Assembly (NCBI GenBank): GCA_030831885.1
Contig: JAURKF010000070.1
Span: 1 to 7,799, forward strand
Reading direction: 5' to 3'
Length of the DNA stretch: 7,799 nucleotides
DNA from: Flavobacteriales bacterium
GTDB taxonomy: Bacteria; Bacteroidota; Bacteroidia; Flavobacteriales; UA16
Part shown: positions 1 through 6,211 of the stretch, piece by piece
Numbering within the stretch: the first letter of the stretch is position 1
How the letters are laid out: each line of letters starts with the position of its first letter
The notes under the pieces: model-generated
Databases searched by the model: none
The model's input: the letters and a program-made list of their open reading frames with translations, nothing else
Told to the model about the DNA's origin: nothing
Translations under genes and position numbers: made by a program

Positions 1-20
1 AAAAGGATTACAATTTCCAT
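1..20 (-). CDS. Possible start of a next gene, cut by the window edge
   Basis: On the minus strand an ATG follows the TAA stop of the amino acid dehydrogenase with no gap (TAAATG). The six codons left in the window read MEIVIL, a hydrophobic beginning that could open a membrane segment. The tight junction fits another gene of the same operon. With only six codons it cannot be told apart from chance, and no family can be assigned. Confidence 0.3.
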
Positions 21-1250
21 TTACACCAATTTTTTCAATGCTATTTCGAACGCGGCTTTGGTAAGGCCCGTCTTCTCGCGATGCACCGCATGAATCTGTT
101 GCAATGCGTGGCGTATAGTAACGGATGTATCTTCAAAAATACCTCGGTCGGTCATGTCCACATCGCCATTACTCATGAGGTAAGCAAATACGCGCGCCAT
201 GCCGCAGTTGGCAATAAAATCAGGTATCACGCTGATGTGCTCATCGGCAAACTCGGCGATAGGTCCGTAAAAAATTTGTGCATCAGCGAAAGGCACATTC
301 GCACCGCAACTCACCAAGCTCAATCCAGCGTTCACCATTCGCTTCATCTGGTCGTCTGTTACCAAACGGGATGCTGCACAAGGCAAAAACACATCCGCTT
401 TTACATCCCAAATCTTTGCATTCACTTCTTCAAACGACAACAAGCCTTCGGTTTGCAGCTGCATGTTTTTTCTCTCTAAAAACAACTTCGTCACTTCTTC
501 AAAACCCAACCCATCTTCACTGATAAGGCCACCATTGCGATCAATGATGCCAACGACTTTTGCACCGGCCTGAGCGCAATAAAATGCCGCTGCAGCCGCA
601 ACGTTACCCCAACCTTGCACAATCACACGCTTTCCCGATAAACCGCCACCCCACAACTCATAATAATGACGAACAGACGCAGCCACACCATATCCTGTAA
701 TCATATCCGCCACACGGTATTTCAAATCGATATCAGGTGTGTATTGAGTGTCTTCTAGCACCTTGATGACACCCTGACGTAAGTTGCCAATACGTTTTAC
801 TTTCTGCGCTTCAGTTGGACCAAAGTGGCCGTTAAATACACCCTCTTGCGGATGCCAAATACCACAGTCTTCTGTAATGGCAATTACTTCATGAATCTCG
901 TCCACATTCAAATCGCCGCCGGTGCCATAGTAATGCTTGAGCAACGGCGTAACAGCGGCAAACCAGCGCTCGAGAACCTCTTGTTTTCTAGGGTCACGTG
1001 GGTCGAAGTTGATGCCACTCTTGGCGCCTCCAATCTGAGGACCGCTTACCGTAAACTTAATCTCCATGGTTTTCGCTAACGACTCCACCTCGCGCTTGTC
1101 GAGGCCCACCCTCATGCGTGTGCCACCACCGGCAGCACCCCCGCGGAGCGAATTAATGACCACCCAGCCTTCGGCAGAGGTAAACGGGTCTTTCCATTCA
1201 AATACAATTTCAGGACGTTTGTTTTCGTACTTCTCCAATAAGTCTTTCAT
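21..1250 (-). CDS. Glu/Leu/Phe/Val dehydrogenase family amino acid dehydrogenase
   Basis: A 409-residue cytosolic oxidoreductase of the ELFV family, whose members reversibly deaminate an L-amino acid to its 2-oxo acid and ammonium with NAD(P). The N-terminal substrate domain has the glycine-rich GGAAGGGTRM (37-46), the lysine pair K65 and K77 (in IGGAKSGI), spaced 12 apart as in characterised leucine dehydrogenases, and D113 in GGDLNVDE, the probable catalytic aspartate. The Rossmann domain has GWGNVA (213-218), with D237 near the end of the second strand, which fits NAD better than NADP. PCAASRL (290-296) and PDFIANCGM (343-351) are further family blocks. The length is typical. The substrate (Glu, Leu, Val or Phe) cannot be read from the sequence. 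I chose the ATG at 1250; an upstream in-frame GTG at 1319 would add 23 unfamily-like residues and overlap anmK by 32 bases. It lies 37 bases after anmK, as the last complete gene of the operon here. Confidence 0.9.
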   Translation of the reverse strand: MKDLLEKYENKRPEIVFEWKDPFTSAEGWVVINSLRGGAAGGGTRMRVGLDKREVESLAKTMEIKFTVSGPQIGGAKSGINFDPRDPRKQEVLERWFAAVTPLLKHYYGTGGDLNVDEIHEVIAITEDCGIWHPQEGVFNGHFGPTEAQKVKRIGNLRQGVIKVLEDTQYTPDIDLKYRVADMITGYGVAASVRHYYELWGGGLSGKRVIVQGWGNVAAAAAFYCAQAGAKVVGIIDRNGGLISEDGLGFEEVTKLFLERKNMQLQTEGLLSFEEVNAKIWDVKADVFLPCAASRLVTDDQMKRMVNAGLSLVSCGANVPFADAQIFYGPIAEFADEHISVIPDFIANCGMARVFAYLMSNGDVDMTDRGIFEDTSVTIRHALQQIHAVHREKTGLTKAAFEIALKKLV

Positions 1251-1287
1251 ACAGGAATTTTTCGGGACGAAGGTAGAACGCGAAGGC

Positions 1288-2355
1288 CTATCGTGCGCTA
1301 TAAATAGCACCACCAACACTATCCCTACGCGCGCCTGTCACCGAGGCCAAAGCGTTACTCTCGCCCTCCATGCGCAAAGTGCCTAAAAAGGCAAAGATGA
1401 GTGCCTCCTTGAAGTCCACAATTTTATTTTCGGGAACCACAACGCGATGATGAGTATGGGCCGCAATTCGTTCCATCAAAAATCCATTATGCGCTCCACC
1501 ACCCGTTACTAACATATCGCCTTGCTCTCGTTTACTCAACGCGGCACCAATTTGAATCGCGATGTGTTCGGTGATAGTGCGCATCACGTCGTGCACGTTC
1601 ATTTGCGCATGCTCAACCACGGGTAAAAATTGACTCACCCAAAACTCTTTGCCCAACGACTTAGGCGCCGATTGCTTGAAAAAATCAAGTTCGTTCAATT
1701 GGTGAAACACTACTTCATTGACATTTCCCTGGCGAGCAAGGTTTCCGTCGTGATCATACGCAACACCCCGTTTTTCTGCGTAATGATTCAGCGCCATATT
1801 GCATAATCCAATGTCAAACGCTTCCATGTGAAGCGATTCTTTAACGGACACATTGGCAATTCCGCCAAGGTTCAAACACATAGGATAGTTGCCAAACAAC
1901 CACAAATCGCCTATAGGAACCAATGGCGCCCCTTGTCCTCCATGCGCAACGTCGGTGGTTCGGAAATCGGCAACAACATCCACACCGGTGGCCGCAGCAA
2001 TGTGCGCTGCGCTGCCAATTTGCAGTGTTAAACCACGATGTGGTTGATGAAAAACGGTATGGCCGTGCGATGCAATGAAGTCAACTTTTAACGCATGTGT
2101 GAGCACAAACTCCTTAACCCAAGTGCCATGAAGCAATCCGAGGTCCACATGCAGCTGCGCCAGTTCAACTCCACTTATGGTATGCGCCAAGCGCAAACGA
2201 TTGCGCCAATCTGTATCATATGGAAATGTAGTGGTAGTAAGCAATTCGAATTGCCAGCGATCCTCACGGGTGAACGTGCAATAAGCTATATCCAACCCGT
2301 CGAGCGATGTACCGCTCATCAAACCGATAGCGCGGTATGTGATGGCATCCTTCAT
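1288..2355 (-). CDS. anmK: Anhydro-N-acetylmuramic acid kinase AnmK
   Basis: A 355-residue cytosolic kinase of the ASKHA fold. The family opens the 1,6-anhydro ring of anhMurNAc and phosphorylates it with ATP to MurNAc-6-phosphate, a step of peptidoglycan recycling. Visible blocks: phosphate-binding GLMSGTSLDGLD (11-22), ASHGHTVFHQP (95-105), LQIGSAAHIA (111-120), VADFRTTDVAHGGQGAPLVP (128-147) with D135 as the expected catalytic base, LNLGGIANVS (161-170), TGGGAHNGFL (284-293), and the C-terminal TGARRDSVGGAIY (340-352). The segment FDIGLCNMALN (180-190) departs from the proteobacterial FDTGPGNM form, as I recall for Bacteroidota homologues. The start at 2355 is favoured because its ATG overlaps the upstream stop as ATGA and has an AGGGG six bases before it (2362-2366). 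An in-frame ATG at 2490 would add 45 non-family residues inside the neighbouring gene. No phosphotransferase or etherase gene for this pathway is in the window. Confidence 0.96.
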   Translation of the reverse strand: MKDAITYRAIGLMSGTSLDGLDIAYCTFTREDRWQFELLTTTTFPYDTDWRNRLRLAHTISGVELAQLHVDLGLLHGTWVKEFVLTHALKVDFIASHGHTVFHQPHRGLTLQIGSAAHIAAATGVDVVADFRTTDVAHGGQGAPLVPIGDLWLFGNYPMCLNLGGIANVSVKESLHMEAFDIGLCNMALNHYAEKRGVAYDHDGNLARQGNVNEVVFHQLNELDFFKQSAPKSLGKEFWVSQFLPVVEHAQMNVHDVMRTITEHIAIQIGAALSKREQGDMLVTGGGAHNGFLMERIAAHTHHRVVVPENKIVDFKEALIFAFLGTLRMEGESNALASVTGARRDSVGGAIYSAR

Positions 2356-2732
2356 GGTTTGCCCCTGCGGATAACAGGGATAAGTGCTCGAATAAGTACA
2401 GATGTGTATATGGCGTAAATGCCCATTACGGCCAAGGCCAACGCTTTTTTTCCGGGTAATTGCAGATAGAAATAACCTCCTACGATGCATGCCGACATAA
2501 ACAGTTTCACCAATACAGAAGCGTTAACCGAAGCGATGAAGCGATGGGGTGATTTCGCGCTTGCAGATGCAATCATTTGATAAAGAAAGAACGTCACTAC
2601 GCCATAGAGCGGAATCAACACCCAAACGGCATCAGGCATCGGTTTTTTTACTACGAATAAAATTACGATTGCGAAAACATACAAAATCACAGTAGCTATG
2701 GTAAGAGGAATCAAAAAAGCGCGTGCGTTCAT
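2352..2732 (-). CDS. Four-helix membrane protein, AtpI-like, unnamed
   Basis: A 126-residue integral membrane protein with four predicted helices at about 6-28, 36-53, 73-91 and 97-119, and a basic C-terminus (IRRGKP) that is probably cytoplasmic. The PHRFIASV-KLF segment before helix 3 resembles the small membrane protein that sits between AtpZ and atpB in many Bacteroidota, which looks functionally comparable to AtpI. AtpI proteins assist assembly of the F1Fo c-ring or carry Mg2+/Ca2+ in other bacteria; whether this one does is inference from position. The ATG at 2732 is 13 bases after the atpZ stop. A TTG at 2744 would add only four residues and is less likely. The stop overlaps the anmK start by four bases (ATGA), which implies translational coupling. 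It is odd that atpB does not follow. Confidence 0.8.
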   Translation of the reverse strand: MNARAFLIPLTIATVILYVFAIVILFVVKKPMPDAVWVLIPLYGVVTFFLYQMIASASAKSPHRFIASVNASVLVKLFMSACIVGGYFYLQLPGKKALALAVMGIYAIYTSVLIRALIPVIRRGKP

Positions 2733-2745
2733 CGGTGGACTCAAA

Positions 2746-2967
2746 TTATTTCTTCAGTACATCCCGGATTACTCTGTAAACAGCTACGACCACACCGGTA
2801 AGCGATCCTATCAATGTATAAATAGGGGCATTCATCGACCAATGTTGATCGGCCTTCATTCCTAACCAAACCCCTAAAAAAATGGTGATTCCCATTTGTG
2901 TTGCAATCGATGTGTATCGCAACACCGTGTTGCTTTGACCTTTAGTGGGTCGCGGCAACTGCTCCAT
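2746..2967 (-). CDS. atpZ: AtpZ/AtpI family ATP synthase accessory protein
   Basis: A 73-residue protein with two membrane helices (about 16-37 and 47-66) and the family pattern: YTSIATQMG leading into helix 1, LGVWLGMKADQ with the conserved glycine and D40, a polar turn, then P48 and TLIGSLTGVVVAVYRVIRD to the end. Length and topology match AtpZ (ATPase_gene1), encoded ahead of the F1Fo ATP synthase genes in many bacteria. With AtpI it is thought to supply Mg2+ or stabilise the enzyme. The start at 2967 lies inside the bactofilin gene, overlapping its end by 26 bases. A purine-rich AAAGGA about 11 bases upstream may serve as ribosome binding site. ATP synthase structural genes are absent downstream, which is the unusual feature. 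Confidence 0.9.
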   Translation of the reverse strand: MEQLPRPTKGQSNTVLRYTSIATQMGITIFLGVWLGMKADQHWSMNAPIYTLIGSLTGVVVAVYRVIRDVLKK

Positions 2968-3367
2968 CTGCGGGCACGTCCTTTTTCATCTCTTTCACCT
3001 TTGCGCCCATATTGCAAGCTCCTGTGAATGATGAGCCGGGCTCTATAGAAAGTTTATCCGTGAAAATATCTCCCTCGACTTTGGCGGTTCCTTTTAAGGA
3101 CAACATTTGCTGAACGTACAGTTTTCCCTTCACCAATCCTTCAATTTCCGCATTCTGGCAATTAACTGTTCCTTCGATTCGGCCCGCGGGACCAATAACC
3201 AATCGGCCTTTGGTACTTAGGTTTCCAACAAAGGAGCCATCTATACGAATATTGCTTTCGCAACGAATTTCCCCCTCAATGCTTGTTCCTTCAACGATGC
3301 GATTGATGCCCATATCAGTTGAGGGCTCTGAGTGTTTTGCCATGGATTTGAGGTTTTTCTGAAACAT
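2942..3367 (-). CDS. Bactofilin (polymer-forming cytoskeletal protein)
   Basis: A 141-residue bactofilin. These proteins self-assemble without nucleotide into filaments, often on the inner face of the cytoplasmic membrane, and in several bacteria position cell-wall enzymes. After a polar N-terminal tail (1-22) comes the right-handed beta-helix core at about 23-119, seen as short repeats rich in G, I and V: VEGTSIEGEI, IRIDGSFVGNL, GRLVIGPAGRIEGTVNC, AEIEGLVKGKL, LSLKGTAKVEGDI, KLSIEPGSSFTGAC. A lysine-rich C-terminal tail follows. The start at 3367 gives the MFQK-type beginning common in this phylum, 25 bases after the sprE stop. A TTG at 3409 would run into sprE, and an ATG at 3343 is a possible shorter start. 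It overlaps atpZ by 26 bases. Bactofilin genes often neighbour M23 peptidase genes; here one lies just beyond sprE. Confidence 0.93.
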   Translation of the reverse strand: MFQKNLKSMAKHSEPSTDMGINRIVEGTSIEGEIRCESNIRIDGSFVGNLSTKGRLVIGPAGRIEGTVNCQNAEIEGLVKGKLYVQQMLSLKGTAKVEGDIFTDKLSIEPGSSFTGACNMGAKVKEMKKDVPADGAVAATH

Positions 3368-3392
3368 GGTGATTTCGGTTAAAGAAGGGATA

Positions 3393-6113
3393 TCAATAAT
3401 ACCTCGCAAAAAAATCGAGATATAGCTGATAGTCCTTCCCTTTGAACAAAGCTATGTAATTCTGCTTAGAAATCAAAAAAACATTATTTCCATCTACGTT
3501 GATCAACTTCAGTTTATCTGTGTCACCCATAAAGGCACCCAAATATTGATCAGCATCCTCTCGCTTTTTAAAAGACTTCACCAACAGCAGGTGGTGGTCC
3601 TTGTCCAACAGGTTATTCGTCACACGAAGTTGAGAGGAGTTGAAGAATACCATATTGAAATCGGCAACCGCTGCTTTTGCCGCGTTAATGTCGTTAGAGC
3701 TTACCGGCATTATTACCGCCAGGTAATGCTCTGCATTTCCATCAAATACGTAGGGCCCATCATTAACAGCGGTCGAATCACTCATCTCCGTTGAATTTTC
3801 GGGTGGGCCCGATGGAAATTCTCCGGTTGGCTTTTGAGGGCCTGATGTATCTATTTCATTATTCCCATTGATTGCCCGAAGCAATAAGTCGGCACGTGTT
3901 GCTTCCTCTGTGCCCCCGCATTCCTCGACAAGGCGGTTCAGCTCATTTTGATAATTTTCCTTTACCCCATAAGGCGCATCCGAGTAACCTACACAAATAG
4001 CTCGTAACAACTTGTATTTGCACAACAAGCTATTGCGCGCATCGCTGGTAATTACACTATCGCAATACGTCTTAGCCCGGCCATAGCTGCGAGACCTATA
4101 GTAATCATATGCAATCTGATATGCCTCATTTTCCTTAGCACGCTTCATGTCTTGTATATCCAAGTATCCCGGATTGTCCACCAACATAGCCCAATCACTA
4201 TTTGGGTATAACCTTTTAATTTCAGATCCCCAGTAGTTGGAGTTACAGGTTTCGCAAAAAGGATCTTTCACATAGCCCTTTTTACCCTCCTTTGCCATCC
4301 AGGTGCGGAACAACTGATAATAAGTAGTGGGATGGTAGCTGCTCTCATCCATATTCGCCAGCAACTCCTCCCATGTGCTAATAGCATTATCATCATCATC
4401 CAGTTTTTCTTTGTAGATAACACCGGCATTATAGTAACCCTCTGCAGCAGCCTTCTTTATTTCATCCAACTCGCTCTCATTGGCGCAAGGAAGAGACTCT
4501 TTCAATTCATCTGCGGTTGGGGTCTTGTATTTGTCGTCGGGTTGGGCTTCCGTACTATCCGAAGCTTGTGCTTGTGTTGCTAACGACTCCTCTCCCGGCC
4601 CAAATGATTCGGCTAGCTTAGACTGTAACCGCCAGTAATCTTTTAATGGGCGATTGCCCCACTCATCAACAAACGTGTTGCGCCCCTTCTCTCGCAACCC
4701 TTCATTGTAACACCAAAAAGTTCCACTGATTCCCGATTCCTCCGCCGCAGCCCTTGCTTCCTCCGCCCTTCGCTCATCCTCCAGGCGTTGACGCTCCATA
4801 GCCGCTGCTAAATCATCTGCCAGCTGACGCACCTTTTTTTCGAGCTCATCAGGACTAAGTGCGCAAATCACACTCAAACTGTCATAAAGTTCAATCGAAC
4901 TGAGATGACCCACCAGCTCACTCAATGATTCTGCCCGTGCTTTAATCTCTGCATAACGCTCATGGGTTTGCTCGATCTTTACTAGTGTGCTATCGTAATA
5001 AAGCTGGGCCATCGAGTATCGACGTTCATCGAAATTCAAATCAGCCAATCGCAAAAAAGCTTTAACACGCTGCTTTGCATTCGTTGTATTTGACTCTATT
5101 GATTTCTTGTAGAATTCAATAGCATCTTCCCTGCGCTGCTCCTCCCAGGCGATATCACCAAGCGCATAATAAATCTGGTCAACGTAATCGAGGTTCTTTT
5201 CGTTCTTGAGCATTTTAAAAAGCTCCTTTTGAATCTCTGAAGAACTTCCCCCGGTTCGACTGAAAGAAAGGGCTTTGTTGATGCGAGCATGAAACTCAAG
5301 CTCATAGGGCGGGCGAGAGAGAATAGCAGCTTCATAATGCGTCATTGCATCACTGCTTCTGTTCATTTGTTGATAGATCTGAGCCAGGATAAAATGCGGA
5401 CGAGCCCTGTCTTTTTTTCTGTCTGTAACCGTAATACTCTTTTCCAATTCGGCAGCTGCTTTGTCCAGCTTCTTCTGATGGACATAAACGTCTGCATAAG
5501 TGAGGTAATACTGTGCCTTTAGTTTATTCTTCACCTCATCCTTTTCAATGTCACCTTCCGCGCGCACGAGGGCTTGTGCGGCTTTGCTGTATTCCTTATC
5601 TCCGATATATGATTTAGCAAGCCAGGTGGCACTGCTTACCGCTGACTCCGGGTTTTTATACTTGCGGTTGACATACTGAAACACATCAGCCGACTTGTAG
5701 TAACTCTGTTTGTAGAAATAGGCGCGGCCAATGACCATATAATTGTCGTCAATCCACTTATTAAACTCAGGGTGTTTTTTGTCCTCATTCGAATCATCTT
5801 TGATCGTGTGTTTGCTGATTACCTTTTCGCATTTGGTAATTGCCTTTTCCAGATCAGGAAAAATGGCTTTGGCCTCATCGGCGGTGCCATAAATGAAAAT
5901 AGGGAGCAACTTATCGTAATCGTCTTTATGACCTGTGACAAGGGTTACTGCGCCCTTCTCTACTAGTTCATTGGCGTTGAAATAACCATTGTAATGACCT
6001 GTCATATTGTGGTAGAGGCGATAAGCGGTTCCATCCCTCTTGGTCGAACAAGCAGCCAAAAAAATCAGGCATGCCCAAACCCATAAACTTCGACCTAACC
6101 AACGAATATTCAC
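3393..6113 (-). CDS. sprE: Type IX secretion system lipoprotein SprE/PorW, TPR protein
   Basis: A 906-residue lipoprotein matching SprE (gliding and T9SS, Flavobacterium) and the shorter PorW (Porphyromonas). The family is periplasmic, anchored in the outer membrane, and thought to link the PorK/PorN ring to the SprA/Sov translocon. The signal peptide (1-21) ends in lipobox LAAC with lipidated C22. STKRDG follows, without an acidic surface-export signal, which fits a periplasmic protein. RLYHNMTGHYNGYFNANELVEKG (32-54) is a family-like N-terminal block. TPR-like helix pairs fill about 120-385. A charged coiled coil (421-459) is followed by FWCYNEGL and WGNRPLKDYWR (466-495), the family's central motif. 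More TPRs lie near 555-605 and 660-690, then a Pro/Gly/Ser linker (752-790) and a C-terminal alpha/beta domain (795-906). An unusual CETC sits at 620-623. The start is GTG: upstream, the frame has no ATG before a stop at 6153-6155. It is first in its operon. Confidence 0.92.
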   Translation of the reverse strand: MNIRWLGRSLWVWACLIFLAACSTKRDGTAYRLYHNMTGHYNGYFNANELVEKGAVTLVTGHKDDYDKLLPIFIYGTADEAKAIFPDLEKAITKCEKVISKHTIKDDSNEDKKHPEFNKWIDDNYMVIGRAYFYKQSYYKSADVFQYVNRKYKNPESAVSSATWLAKSYIGDKEYSKAAQALVRAEGDIEKDEVKNKLKAQYYLTYADVYVHQKKLDKAAAELEKSITVTDRKKDRARPHFILAQIYQQMNRSSDAMTHYEAAILSRPPYELEFHARINKALSFSRTGGSSSEIQKELFKMLKNEKNLDYVDQIYYALGDIAWEEQRREDAIEFYKKSIESNTTNAKQRVKAFLRLADLNFDERRYSMAQLYYDSTLVKIEQTHERYAEIKARAESLSELVGHLSSIELYDSLSVICALSPDELEKKVRQLADDLAAAMERQRLEDERRAEEARAAAEESGISGTFWCYNEGLREKGRNTFVDEWGNRPLKDYWRLQSKLAESFGPGEESLATQAQASDSTEAQPDDKYKTPTADELKESLPCANESELDEIKKAAAEGYYNAGVIYKEKLDDDDNAISTWEELLANMDESSYHPTTYYQLFRTWMAKEGKKGYVKDPFCETCNSNYWGSEIKRLYPNSDWAMLVDNPGYLDIQDMKRAKENEAYQIAYDYYRSRSYGRAKTYCDSVITSDARNSLLCKYKLLRAICVGYSDAPYGVKENYQNELNRLVEECGGTEEATRADLLLRAINGNNEIDTSGPQKPTGEFPSGPPENSTEMSDSTAVNDGPYVFDGNAEHYLAVIMPVSSNDINAAKAAVADFNMVFFNSSQLRVTNNLLDKDHHLLLVKSFKKREDADQYLGAFMGDTDKLKLINVDGNNVFLISKQNYIALFKGKDYQLYLDFFARYY

Positions 6114-6147
6114 AAATAGTAGATTTAATTGCCCGCCTCTAACAGGA

Positions 6148-6172
6148 TTGCGTCAAAATTATTTCATTTTTG
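6148..6172 (+). promoter_or_regulatory. Candidate promoter for the M23 peptidase gene
   Basis: CATTTTTG (6165-6172) matches TAnnTTTG with one mismatch (C for the first T). TTG at 6148-6150 could be the -33 element, 14 bases upstream, again a short spacer. Transcription would begin near 6176 and leave a leader of about 35 bases. This candidate mirrors and interleaves with the sprE promoter on the other strand. Confidence 0.35.
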
Positions 6173-6179
6173 TACGCAA
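6154..6179 (-). promoter_or_regulatory. Candidate promoter for the sprE operon
   Basis: On the minus strand TAATTTTG (6161-6154) matches the Bacteroidota -7 consensus TAnnTTTG at every defined base. A TTG (6179-6177) stands upstream as a possible -33 element. The spacer is 15 bases, shorter than the roughly 19 usually seen, so the -33 assignment is weak. Transcription would begin near 6150 and leave a leader of about 36 bases before the GTG at 6113. Confidence 0.5.
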
Positions 6180-6211
6180 TTGTTCGTCTGAGAAAAGATT
6201 CGAAGTAAAAA

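Larger units (their letters stand above)
6147..6180. repeat. Inverted repeat in the divergent intergenic region
   Basis: ATTGCGT (6147-6153) and ACGCAAT (6174-6180) are perfect inverted copies. The match continues inward as CAAAA (6154-6158) against TTTTG (6168-6172), with a single unpaired T at 6173, giving 12-base arms around a nine-base centre. It lies mid-way between the two divergent start codons and covers both promoter candidates. It could be a protein-binding operator, or simply the consequence of two mirror-image promoters. A transcription terminator is unlikely at this place. Confidence 0.6.

Noticed and set aside
81..1079. Plus-strand open frames opposite the dehydrogenase gene (81-479, 278-523, 825-1079)
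   Set aside because: Their translations have no recognisable domain, and the minus-strand gene over the same DNA has full family motifs. They are antisense shadows.
1251..1319. Longer amino acid dehydrogenase starting with GTG at 1319
   Set aside because: The extra 23 residues do not look like the family, the start is not ATG, and it would overlap the end of anmK by 32 bases.
2356..2490. Longer AnmK starting with ATG at 2490
   Set aside because: The 45 extra residues lie wholly inside the AtpI-like gene in another frame and come before the normal family N-terminus. The ATG at 2355 has an AGGGG site and an ATGA junction.
3368..3409. Longer bactofilin starting with TTG at 3409
   Set aside because: It overlaps the end of sprE, and the MFQK start at 3367 matches the usual beginning of the family in this phylum.
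4386..4400. Short ATC triplet repeat inside sprE
   Set aside because: It codes for only four aspartates in a row (572-575) in an acidic loop. It is too short to be a phase-variable tract, and a triplet change would not shift the frame.
5096..5335. A 79-codon minus-strand open frame inside sprE
   Set aside because: It is out of frame with an intact TPR region and shows no membrane, signal or domain features of its own.
6147..6180. Rho-independent terminator at the intergenic palindrome
   Set aside because: It lies between two divergent gene starts, the stem is interrupted and AT-rich inside, and no U-tract follows the GC part on either strand.
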